This document shows, in pieces, positions 26,601 through 36,984 of a stretch of 64,000 bases of DNA. Within the stretch, counting starts at the first letter, position 1. Every line of letters begins with the position of its first letter. The notes beneath the pieces were generated by a model. That model worked only from the letters and a program-made list of their open reading frames with translations, had not been told where the DNA came from and did no database searches. The DNA is from Endocalyx cinctus (Eukaryota; Ascomycota; Sordariomycetes; Amphisphaeriales; Apiosporaceae): positions 1,556,556-1,620,555 of the forward strand of contig BCKC01000010.1 of NCBI GenBank assembly GCA_001600455.1. The letters run 5' to 3'. The position numbers were made by a program, and so were the translations under genes.

Positions 26601-28140
26601 TCACACCACCCCTGACATCGATTGCTCCGTCTGTTCGTGAAACGAGGTGGTAGACTTTGATGGGTTTTCCGTAGACGTGTTGGTTTTTCTCCAACTTTCA
26701 TTCTGGGAAAAGTCGATACTCAATCTACCTGAAGGAGGGTGGGGTAAGAGTGACATTTCCATATCCGTGCCTTCCCAAGTTTTCAGGGTATTCATCATGT
26801 TTTGATGCATTCTTCGAGCTCTTTCGCGAATTCCGAGGCGTCCAGGATCGTAGGCTCCATCTTGAGTTCTCGGTTTAGCAGCAGGAACGGGCTTTGGACT
26901 CTCTTGTGCGAAAAGTGATCGAAATGATACGAGGCAGGCAATGAGAAATGCTACTATATGATGAGTAAAAGTGACTTCAGAAAAATAGGGTTTATGAATG
27001 GAAAACCTACAAACAATAAATTCGATATTGAACCAAAACCATATCCCTAGATTTCATTAGTTTAGGTCATAAAAATTTTGGTAATTTCTTTTTTCCAATT
27101 GAACCCTTTTCGAGCCAGCCTTGAGCGGTACCATTTCATTCTATGAGTCTCAACTTACTAGTAGCACGTTAGCAAAAGGAATAGGTGTGATAACAAATGA
27201 ATGATAATCCTACTAACCAAGTGATATTCATTTCCTCTGGATGATCTGGATCAAATGACTTATAAACACCGCCGAATATGCTTCCTCGAACTATTGTAGT
27301 AGCAATGGTGAACGCCACAAGGGAGAAAATCCCAAGAAGAATCAACTTTCTTCGAAGATTTATGCGTACATTCCATAGAATTACTATTGGGAAGCAAAGA
27401 ACTTCATGTTTCCTTTCGTTAGTATTGTATTCAAATAATGCCACGAAATGAAAACTTACTAAGTGCATCTGATATCACATCAACAATGACCGATATCTTA
27501 AATAACTCGTCGGTCTTCTGTATAACTTGTGTTTCTTTGCAGACAGTTATAATGTAGTCGACTGGTCCAAAGAGGCACGGAAATTGCACAATACCAATTT
27601 CTGTCGCTAAACTTCCAATAACAAAAAGTAGAACAAACCACCAAAAAACCAAGTATCTGGTAACATTGTGTCCAAGGCGGTAGAAAAAGGCCAGAAAGCT
27701 TAGTTTAATAAGCCAAAGTCCAGCGTAGCAAAGGATTGACTGGACTGCGAATCCAAGAATGCCACGATGAATCTCTTCAAGGAAGTTTGGCCCTGGGATC
27801 TGTTCTCCTCTTCCAACATCAACTAACAAATACACGTCTACTAGAACCATCTGGCCTGTAGCTGCTGCTGCGGTTAGGAGTAACAACGCAACTAGCATTA
27901 TATAATCGTCAACGAGGAAGCGGCGGAAACAAACATAACGGATATAGACTCGGGTAACGTAAGCAACCACACACAAGGCAAAGCCTGCCCAGATGATTCC
28001 CTTTGAAGTTATTTAGAATACTCAACATTAACTGTGTATTGTAGAATGCGAGTACTCACGTGGAATGTTTGTAGGGAGACGAGTTCAGTTTTAGACTGAA
28101 CGATCTCGATTGACCCATTAGAGCTGCTTGATGTGTCCAT
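26601..28140 (-). CDS. Fungal rhodopsin-domain integral membrane protein, with one frame conflict
   Basis: This gene encodes a seven-helix membrane protein of the Fungal_rhodopsin (PTH11-neighbour) family. Proposed exons on the minus strand are 28140-28060, 28000-27460, 27401-27218, 27046-27011 and 26953-26601. Recognisable family segments are VTRVYIRYVCFRRFLVDDYI, WLIKLSFLAFFYRL, PIVILWNVRINLRRKL, TIVRGSIFGGVY, NITW and FLIACLVSFRSLF, followed by a hydrophilic tail of about 100 residues. The family is uncharacterised and may sense or transport small molecules. The junction between exons 3 and 4 is one base out. NITW ends in phase 2, while the next exon reads IWFWFNIEFIV only from phase 1. 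This could be a real frameshift, an unusual splice site or a sequencing error. It is the left-hand neighbour of the P450 and may belong to the RiPP locus. Confidence 0.7.
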
Positions 28141-29093
28141 CTTTGGTTTGAATTTGTGACTCGTTATGAATTTCTCTGAAATCAAAATATTCTGTAAGAT
28201 ATCTGAAAACCAAGCGCGAAGAAATATGCCCCATGAATGGCATTATGTATTGTATTCCAGATAAATATTGGACCAACATGCATCACTTCTGTATCGTCCA
28301 GCCTTACACCCACATTCTTGCGAAAATGGATGTCATAAGTGAACTATGAAGGTAAAGTTTGCCACCCTTTTCTGAACTAATGCTAATGTGTGGTTGCACG
28401 ACTATGCAGTAAGATATTAATATCCATCAATGACAATATTTCTGACCGAGTGGGGTACACTGACATTGATTGGTTTCATTGCCGAGTTGTATCGCACGAC
28501 ATATGTACAGTGGTATTTACTCCAATAGATTGAGACGCTTCCGTTCCGACCGAGAATCCTTTAATGCTCACTGTGCGAATGATTTAAGGATGTACCCGTG
28601 ACGGCTGTAAGCGCAACAAGAGCTGACAATGTTCCATGTATTGGTATAATGGTGCCAAATCTCTACACGAAACTACTTTTATTTCTATACGTACGAGTAA
28701 AATGAGTACTAAGGTACCCATACGTACCTACAAAATGTACTACGTAGCCTGCATTTTCCAAGACTTGGGGGCTAAATATATTCTAACAAAGAAGTCGAAC
28801 CCCTTTTTGCTCGGGATTTAATATTTATATGTATTTACTAAATTACGTTTAGTGGATATGGGCCAGTAGGTTACAATTGGTCAGGCTACCTGCCAGCCTG
28901 CCAAAAATCAATGTACGAATGCAACTGAAAACCAATGTACAAATATCAATTTTCTTTCGCCCCCGCCCCCCACACCTCTTTCTCAACCGGCTCACACTTC
29001 ACATCTCTTCTCCCTCGTTTCCCTCGTCTCCCTCGTCACCTTCTCACGCCCATTTCCACCATATATTTTCCTCAAAAGTATACGCTCATTCAG
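28141..29093. other. Divergent spacer between membrane protein and P450
   Basis: This is 950 bases of shared upstream DNA between divergently transcribed genes. A C/T-rich stretch (about 28961-29050) lies just upstream of the P450 start. No other element was recognised. Confidence 0.55.
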
Positions 29094-30738
29094 ATGTCTT
29101 ACAGAATCTTTACAGCGGCTCTTGGGGTCATTGTGACCACAGTGGTCTTTTTTCGAGCGCTGTTACGATTTACTCAGGATTCCCAAGAGCCTCCGGTGAT
29201 TGATTTCCCCATTCCATTCCTTGGTCCCATTATTGGGATGATATCGAAGAAATCTAAATTCTATAGTTATATCAGGTACGTAGTTCGTTTTCTCTAGTTT
29301 TGCCATGTTTGACTGTTTGCTTTAGGAACACGTATGGACACCCGGTCTACACTCTACGACTGCCTGGCTCCCGAATTTATGTCATTAATTCCACCTCTCT
29401 CATTCCCGTCGCGCAACGTCAATTCAAAACACTTGCCTTTGGACCCATTGAAGTACGAGCAGCGGAGAATGTTATGGGCGTCAGTAAATCCGGAGTAGCC
29501 ATCATGCAAAAAGATATGGTCGGTGATCACGGCTATCTGACAACATTCAATCATGCAATACACCCCTCGCTATCTCCTGGCCCTGATCTCGATGCTATGA
29601 ATCGTGTCTCTGTGGATACCATTGCCAATTCTCTAAACACCTTTGCTGCGAAGCCATCGCGCATTCAATTGTTCAAATGGGTTCGCCACGAGATGTTTAT
29701 GGCCACCAGTGATGGAGTTTATGGGCCTCAGAACCCCATGAGAAACGCTGAAGTTGAGGCTGCCTGGTAGTAAGTCGGCTTTACCTCTTCATACATATAT
29801 GTAGTGCATGCTGACCATAAAAAAGTGACTTTGAGCCAACGATTGTGCTGTTTCTCATAAACATGATGCCAAAGCTGCTGGCTCCTAAAGCTTATCGTGG
29901 TCGCGAAAGAGTGGTGGAGGCATTGGCACGATATTATCTCAAAGGTAGCTACAAGGACGCCTCTTCACTGACGAAAAATCGATACGAGCATAACGTCAAA
30001 CATGGCATACCAAAGGACGATATCCCAAGAACAGAGGTTGGAAACATATTTGCTACTATTGGAAATACAGCCCCTGCCGCTTTCTGGATGCTCTATCATA
30101 TCTACTCCGACCCAGTCCTTCTCGGTGATTGTCGGCGGGAGGTATCAAATATTATCCAAAGCGATGGCAATATCCGCAAGGTGGACATAACGGGTGTGAA
30201 GACCCAGTGTCCGACTCTTCTGTCAGCGTTGAAAGAAGTGTTGCGGTTCCACGGCACGGGCATCTCAACTCGTATGATATTGGAAGATCACATGCTAGGC
30301 GACCAGTATCTATTGAAGAAGGGAAACATGCTGATGATTCCGGCGCCAGTCCAACATACATTTCCTGACATCTGGGGTGACAACGTAGACGAGTTTTTTG
30401 CGAAGCGTTTTGTGCGATTGGCGCAACAAAAACGCCCAAATCCTGTCGCGTTTCGTGGGTTTGGTGGAGGAACCGTTCTTTGCCCCGGAAGGCACTTCGC
30501 TAGCACCGAGATTCTAGCATTTACCGCGCTCATTATTATGCGCTTTGACTTACGACCGCCAGGTGGGAAATGGTCACATCTGGGGACAGAAAAGGCACCC
30601 CCATCTTCCTCTGTCGCGCCTCCTGATGTAGATTTGGAGGTAGAGGTAATGCTAAGAGATAGTTATGAATGGAAGGTCTCCTTTTCAGGATCTGATAAGA
30701 CCATGGAAATTGCGGCTGAAGATATTAAATCTACGTAG
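29094..30738 (+). CDS. Cytochrome P450 monooxygenase (RiPP-locus candidate)
   Basis: Proposed exons 29094-29275, 29326-29769 and 29826-30738 give about 512 aa. An N-terminal membrane anchor (residues about 5-25) suggests the ER. The heme loop FRGFGGGTVLCPGRHFA puts the ligand Cys at about 428, and the ExxR motif is KEVLR. The I-helix reads FATIGNTAPAAFW, with Asn in place of the usual acid-Thr pair. This pattern is seen in fungal P450s related to the CYP7/CYP8-like group, where oxygen activation can differ. It is a monooxygenase or oxidative rearrangement enzyme of unknown substrate. It lies 4 kb from the UstYa and precursor genes in the same gene neighbourhood, so tailoring of the peptide is possible, but sequence alone does not prove it. 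The alternative is an unrelated secondary-metabolism P450. Confidence 0.88.
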
Positions 30739-31935
30739 GTTAATGTTAGATGGTGTCAGGGGACTTTGTAAAATGGGTTCGGATAGCTGCTTACTTACTA
30801 CTTATTATTACCTGCTAGAACTTTTCCACCGGCCATTTTCAATTGATATCAAACGTCTAAAAGTGTAATCTTCGTTGTCTCCCCGTTTCCTTACTCTCTC
30901 CATATCATTTAACCCTTGTTTCTAGTTTTTCTCCATTAAGTTTGACAATGTCCTCCGTTTTTCGCCCTTTTTTTCTTTTTCTTTTCTTGCGTCACACGTA
31001 TTTAATCACTTATTAATCCAATCATGATTCCCTACTCCCTCGTGTTTTTTTTTTCTTTTTGTGTACCGATTATTTTTAAGATTATGTATCCCTCAGAACT
31101 TATTAATTAGGTTTTTTAATTAGTTCTTTAGTTAGTGGAAAACCTTCAATATATAATAATTTACTGGTAATTCGGAACTAATGAAAATAAATAGGTCGTA
31201 GAAAGTAGAGCTGGTGATAGACCCTCTGACCCTACAATCGTTACTGCTTAAGGTCTATAGATGATCTACTGGCGATTTTCTGATCGAAAGCGCCGAGTTT
31301 GGCCTGTGCGTCTAGATCGTCATATATCGGGACAACCCACAGCTTCGAACAAAATAAATCGGGGCCGGATAGGCCTAAAAAGTTACTCTGACCACGATGC
31401 CGAAGTTAGTTCCGGCGCCTTTTATCCCCCATAGAAGGTTTGTTTCGTTTTCTAGACACACGGCGTTAATCGGTCGGTAATTATTGGCTTAGTATACGGC
31501 CAAGGTAGAGGATCCGGCCACAGTTAACGCTAACCAGTATAGCGCCGACGCAGCGACGATAGCGCTATAAGAGCGGTACATACTACCGCCATAGTCTCTA
31601 TTAACAATAAATATTTCATCACAAATCTTATTTATAGTACATTAAAAAAAAAACAATTACTTGATAATATCAGTATCTTTGAAGCTACTCAAATTTGGAT
31701 AGATTAAAAAATATACGGTAAAAGTTTGAAAATAAGTCAGATTTAACTCCACCGACTGATTTGAATGGGGTAAAGATCACGTAAAAGGGCTCCTTTTATG
31801 GGTCGCATATGAAGTTTCAAGCAATCTTTCTTCTTTTTCTCCATCTCAATACTTGAGTCACGAAAGTTTCCTCTACCCTCAAAAAAAGAAAAAGAATAAT
31901 ACAGCGAAATCGTAATAATAAAACTAGACAACATC
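30739..31935. other. Spacer containing an oxidoreductase relic
   Basis: This spacer begins with pyrimidine-rich, AT-rich DNA (30880-31200). It then has a patch of higher GC (about 31200-31600) that holds a decayed FAD-linked oxidoreductase, and ends with the AT-rich leader of the acetyltransferase gene. Confidence 0.6.
31262..31490 (-). pseudogene. Relic of a FAD-linked (BBE-type) oxidoreductase
   Basis: On the minus strand one frame (about 31490-31377) reads ENETNLLWGIKGAGTNFGIV, then VRVTF, a TAG, and AYPAP. The LLWGIKGAGTNFGIV pattern is the FAD-domain signature of berberine-bridge-like oxidoreductases, where LFWALRGGGGNFGIV is typical. A second frame (about 31349-31262) continues with KLWVVPIYDDLDAQAKLGAF then DQKIAS, as in the same family. 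The fragments are about 90 residues in total, broken by an in-frame TAG at a likely CAG site, an upstream TAA and a frameshift. The rest of the gene is not visible. It lies inside the candidate RiPP locus and may be a lost pathway enzyme. Confidence 0.65.
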
Positions 31936-32544
31936 ATGGCTCAGCCATTTCGCTCAAAGAGACTACTCTACCGCCTACCGGAACCGGCAGATGAGGGGTT
32001 ATTCCTAGCGAGCCAGGCCGAACTCATCTCCTTCCAAAATTCTAGTCCCCAGCTCTTCAAACCTCAAACTCCGCAAGACGCTCGGGACTACCAGAAAGCC
32101 GTCGAAGAAGCGTTATTGGGCGTAGTGATATGTCTACCTGCTGGCTCCGAAGCGCGTGACTCGTCTACTTCAGTCAATCAGCAGCAAAAGCATGTTCCCG
32201 TTGGCTTCATCCATCTGTCACCGTTAAGACCGAAGCTCGCGCATCATCGCTTCTCCGAGATCGGCATCGTTATCTTTGAGTCCTACCAGGGGAAAGGATA
32301 CGGTACCGAGGCGATCAGTTGGATCTTGGACTGGGCTTTCGACACGGCCGGCTTGCACCGTGTGGGGATTAAGGCCTTCGAATACAACTACGGTGCGAGG
32401 AAGTTGTACGAGAAAATAGGATTCAAGCAAGAAGGTATCACTAGAGAGACGTTTTGGCATGCTGGGCGATGGTGGGATGATTTTCAGTTTGGGATGTTGG
32501 ATAGAGATTGGAAAGAGATACGAATGAGTCAGGGTGGTTCATAG
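31936..32544 (+). CDS. GNAT-family N-acetyltransferase
   Basis: This single-exon gene encodes 202 aa of a GNAT acetyltransferase (RimJ/RimL-like, Acetyltransf_3 type) that transfers acetyl from acetyl-CoA to an amine. The start region (FRSKRLLYRLPEPADEGLF) matches the usual first strand of the fold. The acetyl-CoA pyrophosphate loop is QGKGYG (118-123), preceded by the strand EIGIVIFESY. The C-terminal NYGARKLYEKIGFKQEG is the conserved last part of the family. Length is normal. Substrates range from ribosomal-protein termini to small metabolites and antibiotics. Its place between the P450 and the UstYa gene raises the possibility that it acetylates the peptide product or gives self-protection. 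That is inference only. Confidence 0.87.
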   Translation: MAQPFRSKRLLYRLPEPADEGLFLASQAELISFQNSSPQLFKPQTPQDARDYQKAVEEALLGVVICLPAGSEARDSSTSVNQQQKHVPVGFIHLSPLRPKLAHHRFSEIGIVIFESYQGKGYGTEAISWILDWAFDTAGLHRVGIKAFEYNYGARKLYEKIGFKQEGITRETFWHAGRWWDDFQFGMLDRDWKEIRMSQGGS

Positions 32545-32660
32545 ATATGTTACTCTAACGTAATTTTATTAAATATTTAAATATGTAGACGAAAAGATAA
32601 ATAAAAAGACTATCTAATGGGTTGTAGCTCTTGACAGTACGTGTCTTTTACAATTATCTC

Positions 32661-33849
32661 TTAAGTCGACTCAGATAGAACTGGGTCTCCCTCTCTGTGC
32701 CTGACCATAGTGGTGCCCATGTCAATATGGTTTTCCTCATACCAACCCAGGATAGCATCAAAGTTCTTGCATTGCGCGTGGAAGTTGAAGTCCTTATCCG
32801 GTCCTATTCCATCAACGAACCATTGTCCGTAGACCATGGTATTGGCATTACACATGATGAACTGTCTAAGCATGTCCAAGCAGTGAGCTAGAAAGAGGTG
32901 AAAATTAAACGTCAGTAACTCGTAATTAGGAAAATTAAAATGGGCAAGTTAATACTGACTGAAATGCTCATAGAGGTCATCTTCATCCTTGTAGCCCTCA
33001 AACGCGGTACCCGGTGCCTCGTCAGTATAGGCCTTGGCTCTGTAGTAGTCCCAGTTCCAGTGAGAGGTTTGGCGGATTAAGTTCTATAAATTTGTTTTTT
33101 GTCAGTCAATAAATTGCAAGTCTTTCCTTGAAATTTTTCTCCACATATACATTTCTAATGAACTCACCAAACAATGAAGGTCGTGGAAAACAAACACATC
33201 GGCCATATATCCGCTACCTTGCTCAGGGACTCTTTGCACTTGACCTTTTTGGAGGCCAAAAGACGCTGCTTCTTCAACAGGAACGACAATTGATCCAACT
33301 AATTAAAGATGCGTTTAATTTTAGCAAAGTTTCTTGAGAAATAAAAACAGAGGAAGGGTCATCTTACAGTTTGTTCCTAAGGCGAGCCATGCGTCGTCAA
33401 CTTCTTTGCTGGGGTGTTGACGATAGATAGTCCACTTATGAACCGATCCATTAATAAGTGTCTCTTGGTACAGTTCGCCGAGATCTTTCTCGATTGGGGA
33501 ATCTGAGAGAAAAGTTATTAGCGGTCAGCACTTTAAAATTCATAGTTGTCTTTTCACCAAGTTAAAAATTCATGTAGTTACCGAATGTTTTACGCTCATG
33601 TTCATGTTCATGCTCATGTTCGTGGCCATGCTCAGCTTGGTGGATCTCCAAGAGCTGTTTCCAAGCCACGGCATTCAGCGCAACTGACGTTACCAGTGCG
33701 ACTAAGATCAGGCTGTAGGAGATAGCCTTTAAAGCCCCTCGTTTTCTCCCCTCGCGTAGCCTTCGAGTGTCGTGTGCCTCGAGGAGGGATTTTTCATCTT
33801 CTAATGGCTCATACTTGACAGAGTCCTGGGAGTTGTCTCTGTATGCCAT
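32661..33849 (-). CDS. UstYa-family (DUF3328) oxidase, first copy, His-rich stem
   Basis: Five exons (33849-33582, 33502-33368, 33298-33168, 33083-32960 and 32887-32661) give about 294 aa with consistent phases. An N-terminal cytosolic tail is followed by one membrane helix (about residues 42-63), so the catalytic part should be lumenal. Both family motifs are present: HDLHC at 173-177 (YMADVFVFHDLHCL) and HFTHC at 218-222 with the trailing LDMLRQFIMC. UstYa proteins act in oxidative cyclisation of fungal RiPPs (ustiloxin, phomopsin and asperipin pathways) and in some other mycotoxin pathways. Just after the helix is an unusual alternating Glu/His run (residues 73-83), which may bind metal or be a microsatellite expansion. 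The gene is divergent from the peptide precursor, 1 kb away, and the two could share a promoter region. Confidence 0.92.
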
Positions 33850-34852
33850 TGTGAATACGAAGTAAAGAAATGTGTAAAGAATGCGTTAATGCTGCTTGTC
33901 GTATCTACCTCCACGTCAGAGTAAGAAAGACGTTAAGATGAGAAAGAGTGACAAGTTAGGGAGATGGGTTGAGGGGAAGAGAAGTAGTAATGAACTACGG
34001 AAAGGTGAAGACTTCCTATTCTAACGACTTATAATTATATAATTACAATTACAAATCAACATCGGCGTTCAAAGCCATATGCAGGAGGGTGATAAAGAAA
34101 CTTTGCATCTGCAGGAGAGTGGCAATGGACAGGTCTGATCCTCCTCCATCGCTACCAACCTATTTCAACCCCTGGAAGCAACGAGGATACTTGTTTTTAG
34201 GTCCGCATTATACTCACGACACTTTGGTTTCCCCTCTTACAGTCCACAATACTATGTAACTATCTTGACCATGTGACGAGAATCCCTGCCGGACGATGAT
34301 CTTCAATCTTCATATCGTTCAGCCTCGGTCCTTGTGGGGTTATAGAAGGATTAATAAGGACGGCGGGATATGACGCCGAAGGATTTGTTGTCCCGGGAGG
34401 CGGGTCGAGTATAACTGCCCAAATCGGGGTTTCCTTGGAAGTACGGTTAAGAGAACTCTGTTTTCTCATGGCCATATAATGTAATTATGCACATAATCCA
34501 GGGAGTGAGAGAATCAGGCAGTGGTACCCACTGAGGTATATATCAGAGTGGCTAGGCTCAGTCCTTTTGTTATTATGGACGGAGACTTGGTCCGCAGATG
34601 CAGGGGGGTGTCACGTTACCGCTTGAACGGAGGTGTCTCCAGCATGCCAGTGCCACTGGGAACAACTCTCCAGCGTTTTTCTTCCATCAAAGAAAAGACA
34701 GCAGAGAGAAAAAGTTATAAGAAGAGAAGATGGAATCATAAACTTACGATATTCAGTCTTCACTTACCACCCTTGATAAGCACCTTTACCAGTTCCCACC
34801 ATCTATCTGTCAGCCTACCTTAAAAATCAGTTCTTTTCAAAGATCTTTCACA
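33850..34852. promoter_or_regulatory. Divergent intergenic region between UstYa copy 1 and precursor
   Basis: This 1 kb of non-coding DNA separates the head-to-head ustYa-like gene and the repeat-peptide precursor, and so probably carries both promoters. No binding site could be named with confidence. A purine-rich leader precedes 34853, ending in CACAATG, a good fungal start context. Confidence 0.45.
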
Positions 34853-35260
34853 ATGAAGACCTCACTTATTATCACTCTCTGCACCACCTTCGCCGCTGTT
34901 CAGGGGCTGGCTATCCCACCTCGCTCTGAGATGGAAGTTGAGGAGGTGAACTTCCCAGCTCCTCACAACAGCTACAAGCGCGATGTTCAGGATGTAAACT
35001 TTCCCGCTCCTCACAACAGCTACAAGAGGGACGCTGAAGAAGAGAAGAGGGACGTTCAAGACGTCAACTTTCCGGCCCCTCACAACAGTTACAAGAGGGA
35101 TGTCCAGGACGTGAACTTCCCTGCCCCCCACAACAGCTACAAGCGGGACGCTGAAGAAGAGAAGAGGGACGTTCAAGACGTCAACTTTCCGGCCCCGCAC
35201 AACAGCTACAAGCGTGATGTGCAGGACGTGAACTTCCCTGCTCCCCACAACAGTTACTAG
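34853..35260 (+). CDS. Kex2-processed repeat precursor, candidate dikaritin-type RiPP
   Basis: This intron-free gene encodes 135 aa. Residues 1-18 (MKTSLIITLCTTFAAVQG) form a clear signal peptide. The rest consists of six perfect copies of VNFPAPHNSY, with N-F-P-A-P-H-N-S-Y at 33-41, 49-57, 72-80, 88-96, 111-119 and 127-135. Five copies are followed by KR and the sixth by the stop codon, so Tyr is the real C-terminal core residue. The sequence before the core is EMEVEEV in copy 1 and DVQDV in the others, so the conserved block starts at Val or Asn. Two acidic spacers (DAEEEKR) split the copies into three pairs. Seven KR sites in total fit Kex2 cleavage in the Golgi. Dikaritin precursors (ustiloxin, phomopsin, asperipin) have this same architecture with a Tyr-containing core. 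Two UstYa-family genes flank it. A repeat pheromone or other secreted peptide is the main alternative. Confidence 0.9.
   Translation: MKTSLIITLCTTFAAVQGLAIPPRSEMEVEEVNFPAPHNSYKRDVQDVNFPAPHNSYKRDAEEEKRDVQDVNFPAPHNSYKRDVQDVNFPAPHNSYKRDAEEEKRDVQDVNFPAPHNSYKRDVQDVNFPAPHNSY
34931..35257 (+). repeat. Six core-peptide repeats in three pairs (117-bp higher-order unit)
   Basis: Cores lie at 34949-34975, 34997-35023, 35066-35092, 35114-35140, 35183-35209 and 35231-35257. At DNA level two sub-types alternate. From the second pair on, odd copies carry GACGTTCAAGACGTCAAC and even copies a GATGTNCAGGACGTGAAC form. Each pair plus its spacer makes a 117-base unit. Differences between units are mostly synonymous, so the pair appears to have been duplicated as a block while the core was held constant. 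Confidence 0.85.
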
Positions 35261-36984
35261 ATGGGGAGGCGATAAGCATCTGGCTACTGCAGCGCCTTGA
35301 CAATTCTTGCAATACTCGTCNGGGGGGGGGGGGGGATACATACTTCTAGTTTGTCATGACGATAGAAGGATAGGAGGGGGATAGATGGAAAGGGGTTTAT
35401 TTCCTAGCATGTATTTAGTTTAAGCTCTGTAGTATCGGAACACAGGGGTCATCTCCGGATCCCTGCCGTTATACATGACTAGGATAATAAATAGATGGCG
35501 TTAAAGATATTAGTGCAGATCTCGGTTCTCTTAATTAATTCCTTGTTTAATCTAAATGATTACTCCGTACGCCACATCGAGAAACACGGCACTCAATCAC
35601 ATATTATATGATAGTTATTGAGCTGATGTCACAATGATAATAAAACCATACATGCACACAAAGCAGGCTGGCCGAAGACAGCACATTCATGTTATGCCAA
35701 GATTTTGAACTGCTAGCACAGATACGATGAGAAGGCCACGAAGCACGGCGCAGTAATTTACAGCTTCTGTAGCGTCATTTCGGTCCCGATTAGTACGATG
35801 AAGAGCAAGACTTGGGTGTGGATAATGGCTGTTGGTAGCCAGTGTTATCTTAAGTTGGATCCTGCTCGGCCGGTTTAACCCGTGGTTAGTTCGCCATCGA
35901 TGCGGGCGAGAAGGAATACGATCCTAGTTCGGGAGGGAAATATCTTCCGATACTGTTCGGAGTCAGCGGTTTCATATGATTACATAGTCAAAAGGACTTC
36001 GCAGACCAGAACGGTTGAGGTTAGACTATAGCGACAAAACAAATATCGGGTTATGTAATACCTGGGCGGTCTAGATCCTCGGCATCCGTACGAGTCATAT
36101 TTGGGCGCGCGGTGGAGTATAAACGACAAGAATATATTAATATAGGAACCAGAAAGGGGAAAGTAGGCTTGGCTTCAAAATCCTACTCTGGGTACCAGGA
36201 GAGTATTTAAAACGATGAATGGTGGACATTCAACGGCGCAACCCATGGGAGTTAAGCGGCGCGGGTGGGGAGTTTTAACTTTTTGCAGCGCGGAATGGGC
36301 CGGGAAAATCCACTTTCCAAATTCTTCTTGGTTCTGCATGGAGATCCGTCTGGGGCACAAGTAGTTTATATAAGACCCCTGTTAATAAAAGCGATACCGA
36401 GCCGCAACATATCTTTCTTTTTTTGGAGTAAGGTCGTAGATAAGAATTCAAGTTTATTCGGCTTTTGATATATTCGAAGCTTAATCATCGCATAAGCACA
36501 TATACCTATACACACGTGCCTATAGAGCAGGCCAGGGTTTGTGCCGGTTTCTCGGCGCTCAACCATGGTATCAAGAACGATTCTTCATGGAGGATTTCAC
36601 CTTTTTAGAGAATGATAGAGAAGATTCTTTCGTGACGTCTTATTAGTAAATAGTGGATCGGCGGCTGGATGCTCTGATACGATTCTGGTTATTGGTCGTC
36701 TTTTTGTATCTAACCATACTTGAAGTCCTATTGGGTGGACGTCGGCCTCTTTTCTTCCAGAAATATCCAGTTCAGGAAGTAAGACTGCTCAAGACCTAAC
36801 TTTCCCGCTCTTCCATAGCCACCTTTCGATACTTCTTCCTTTTCAACCATTGTCGTAGAAAGTACCACTCAACTTGAGTCTTCTTCTTCTTTCAACCCTC
36901 AAGATTCTTTTTCTTTCTCTATCTGTGTCTCTTATTCAATCTCAATATCAATCTCAATCTGCATCTCCATCTCCATCTTTAACA
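35261..36984. other. Spacer between precursor and second UstYa gene
   Basis: This is 1.7 kb without a recognised gene. It includes the precursor 3' flank, one undetermined base at 35321 followed by a run of about 14 G (35322-35335), and C/T-rich leader sequence with repeated CTCAAT/CATCTC words (36940-36980) before the next start. Confidence 0.6.

Noticed and set aside
34862..35341. Long open frame on the minus strand opposite the repeat precursor
   Set aside because: It is the shadow of the in-frame repeats, with no start context or family motif. The plus strand has the signal peptide and KR sites.
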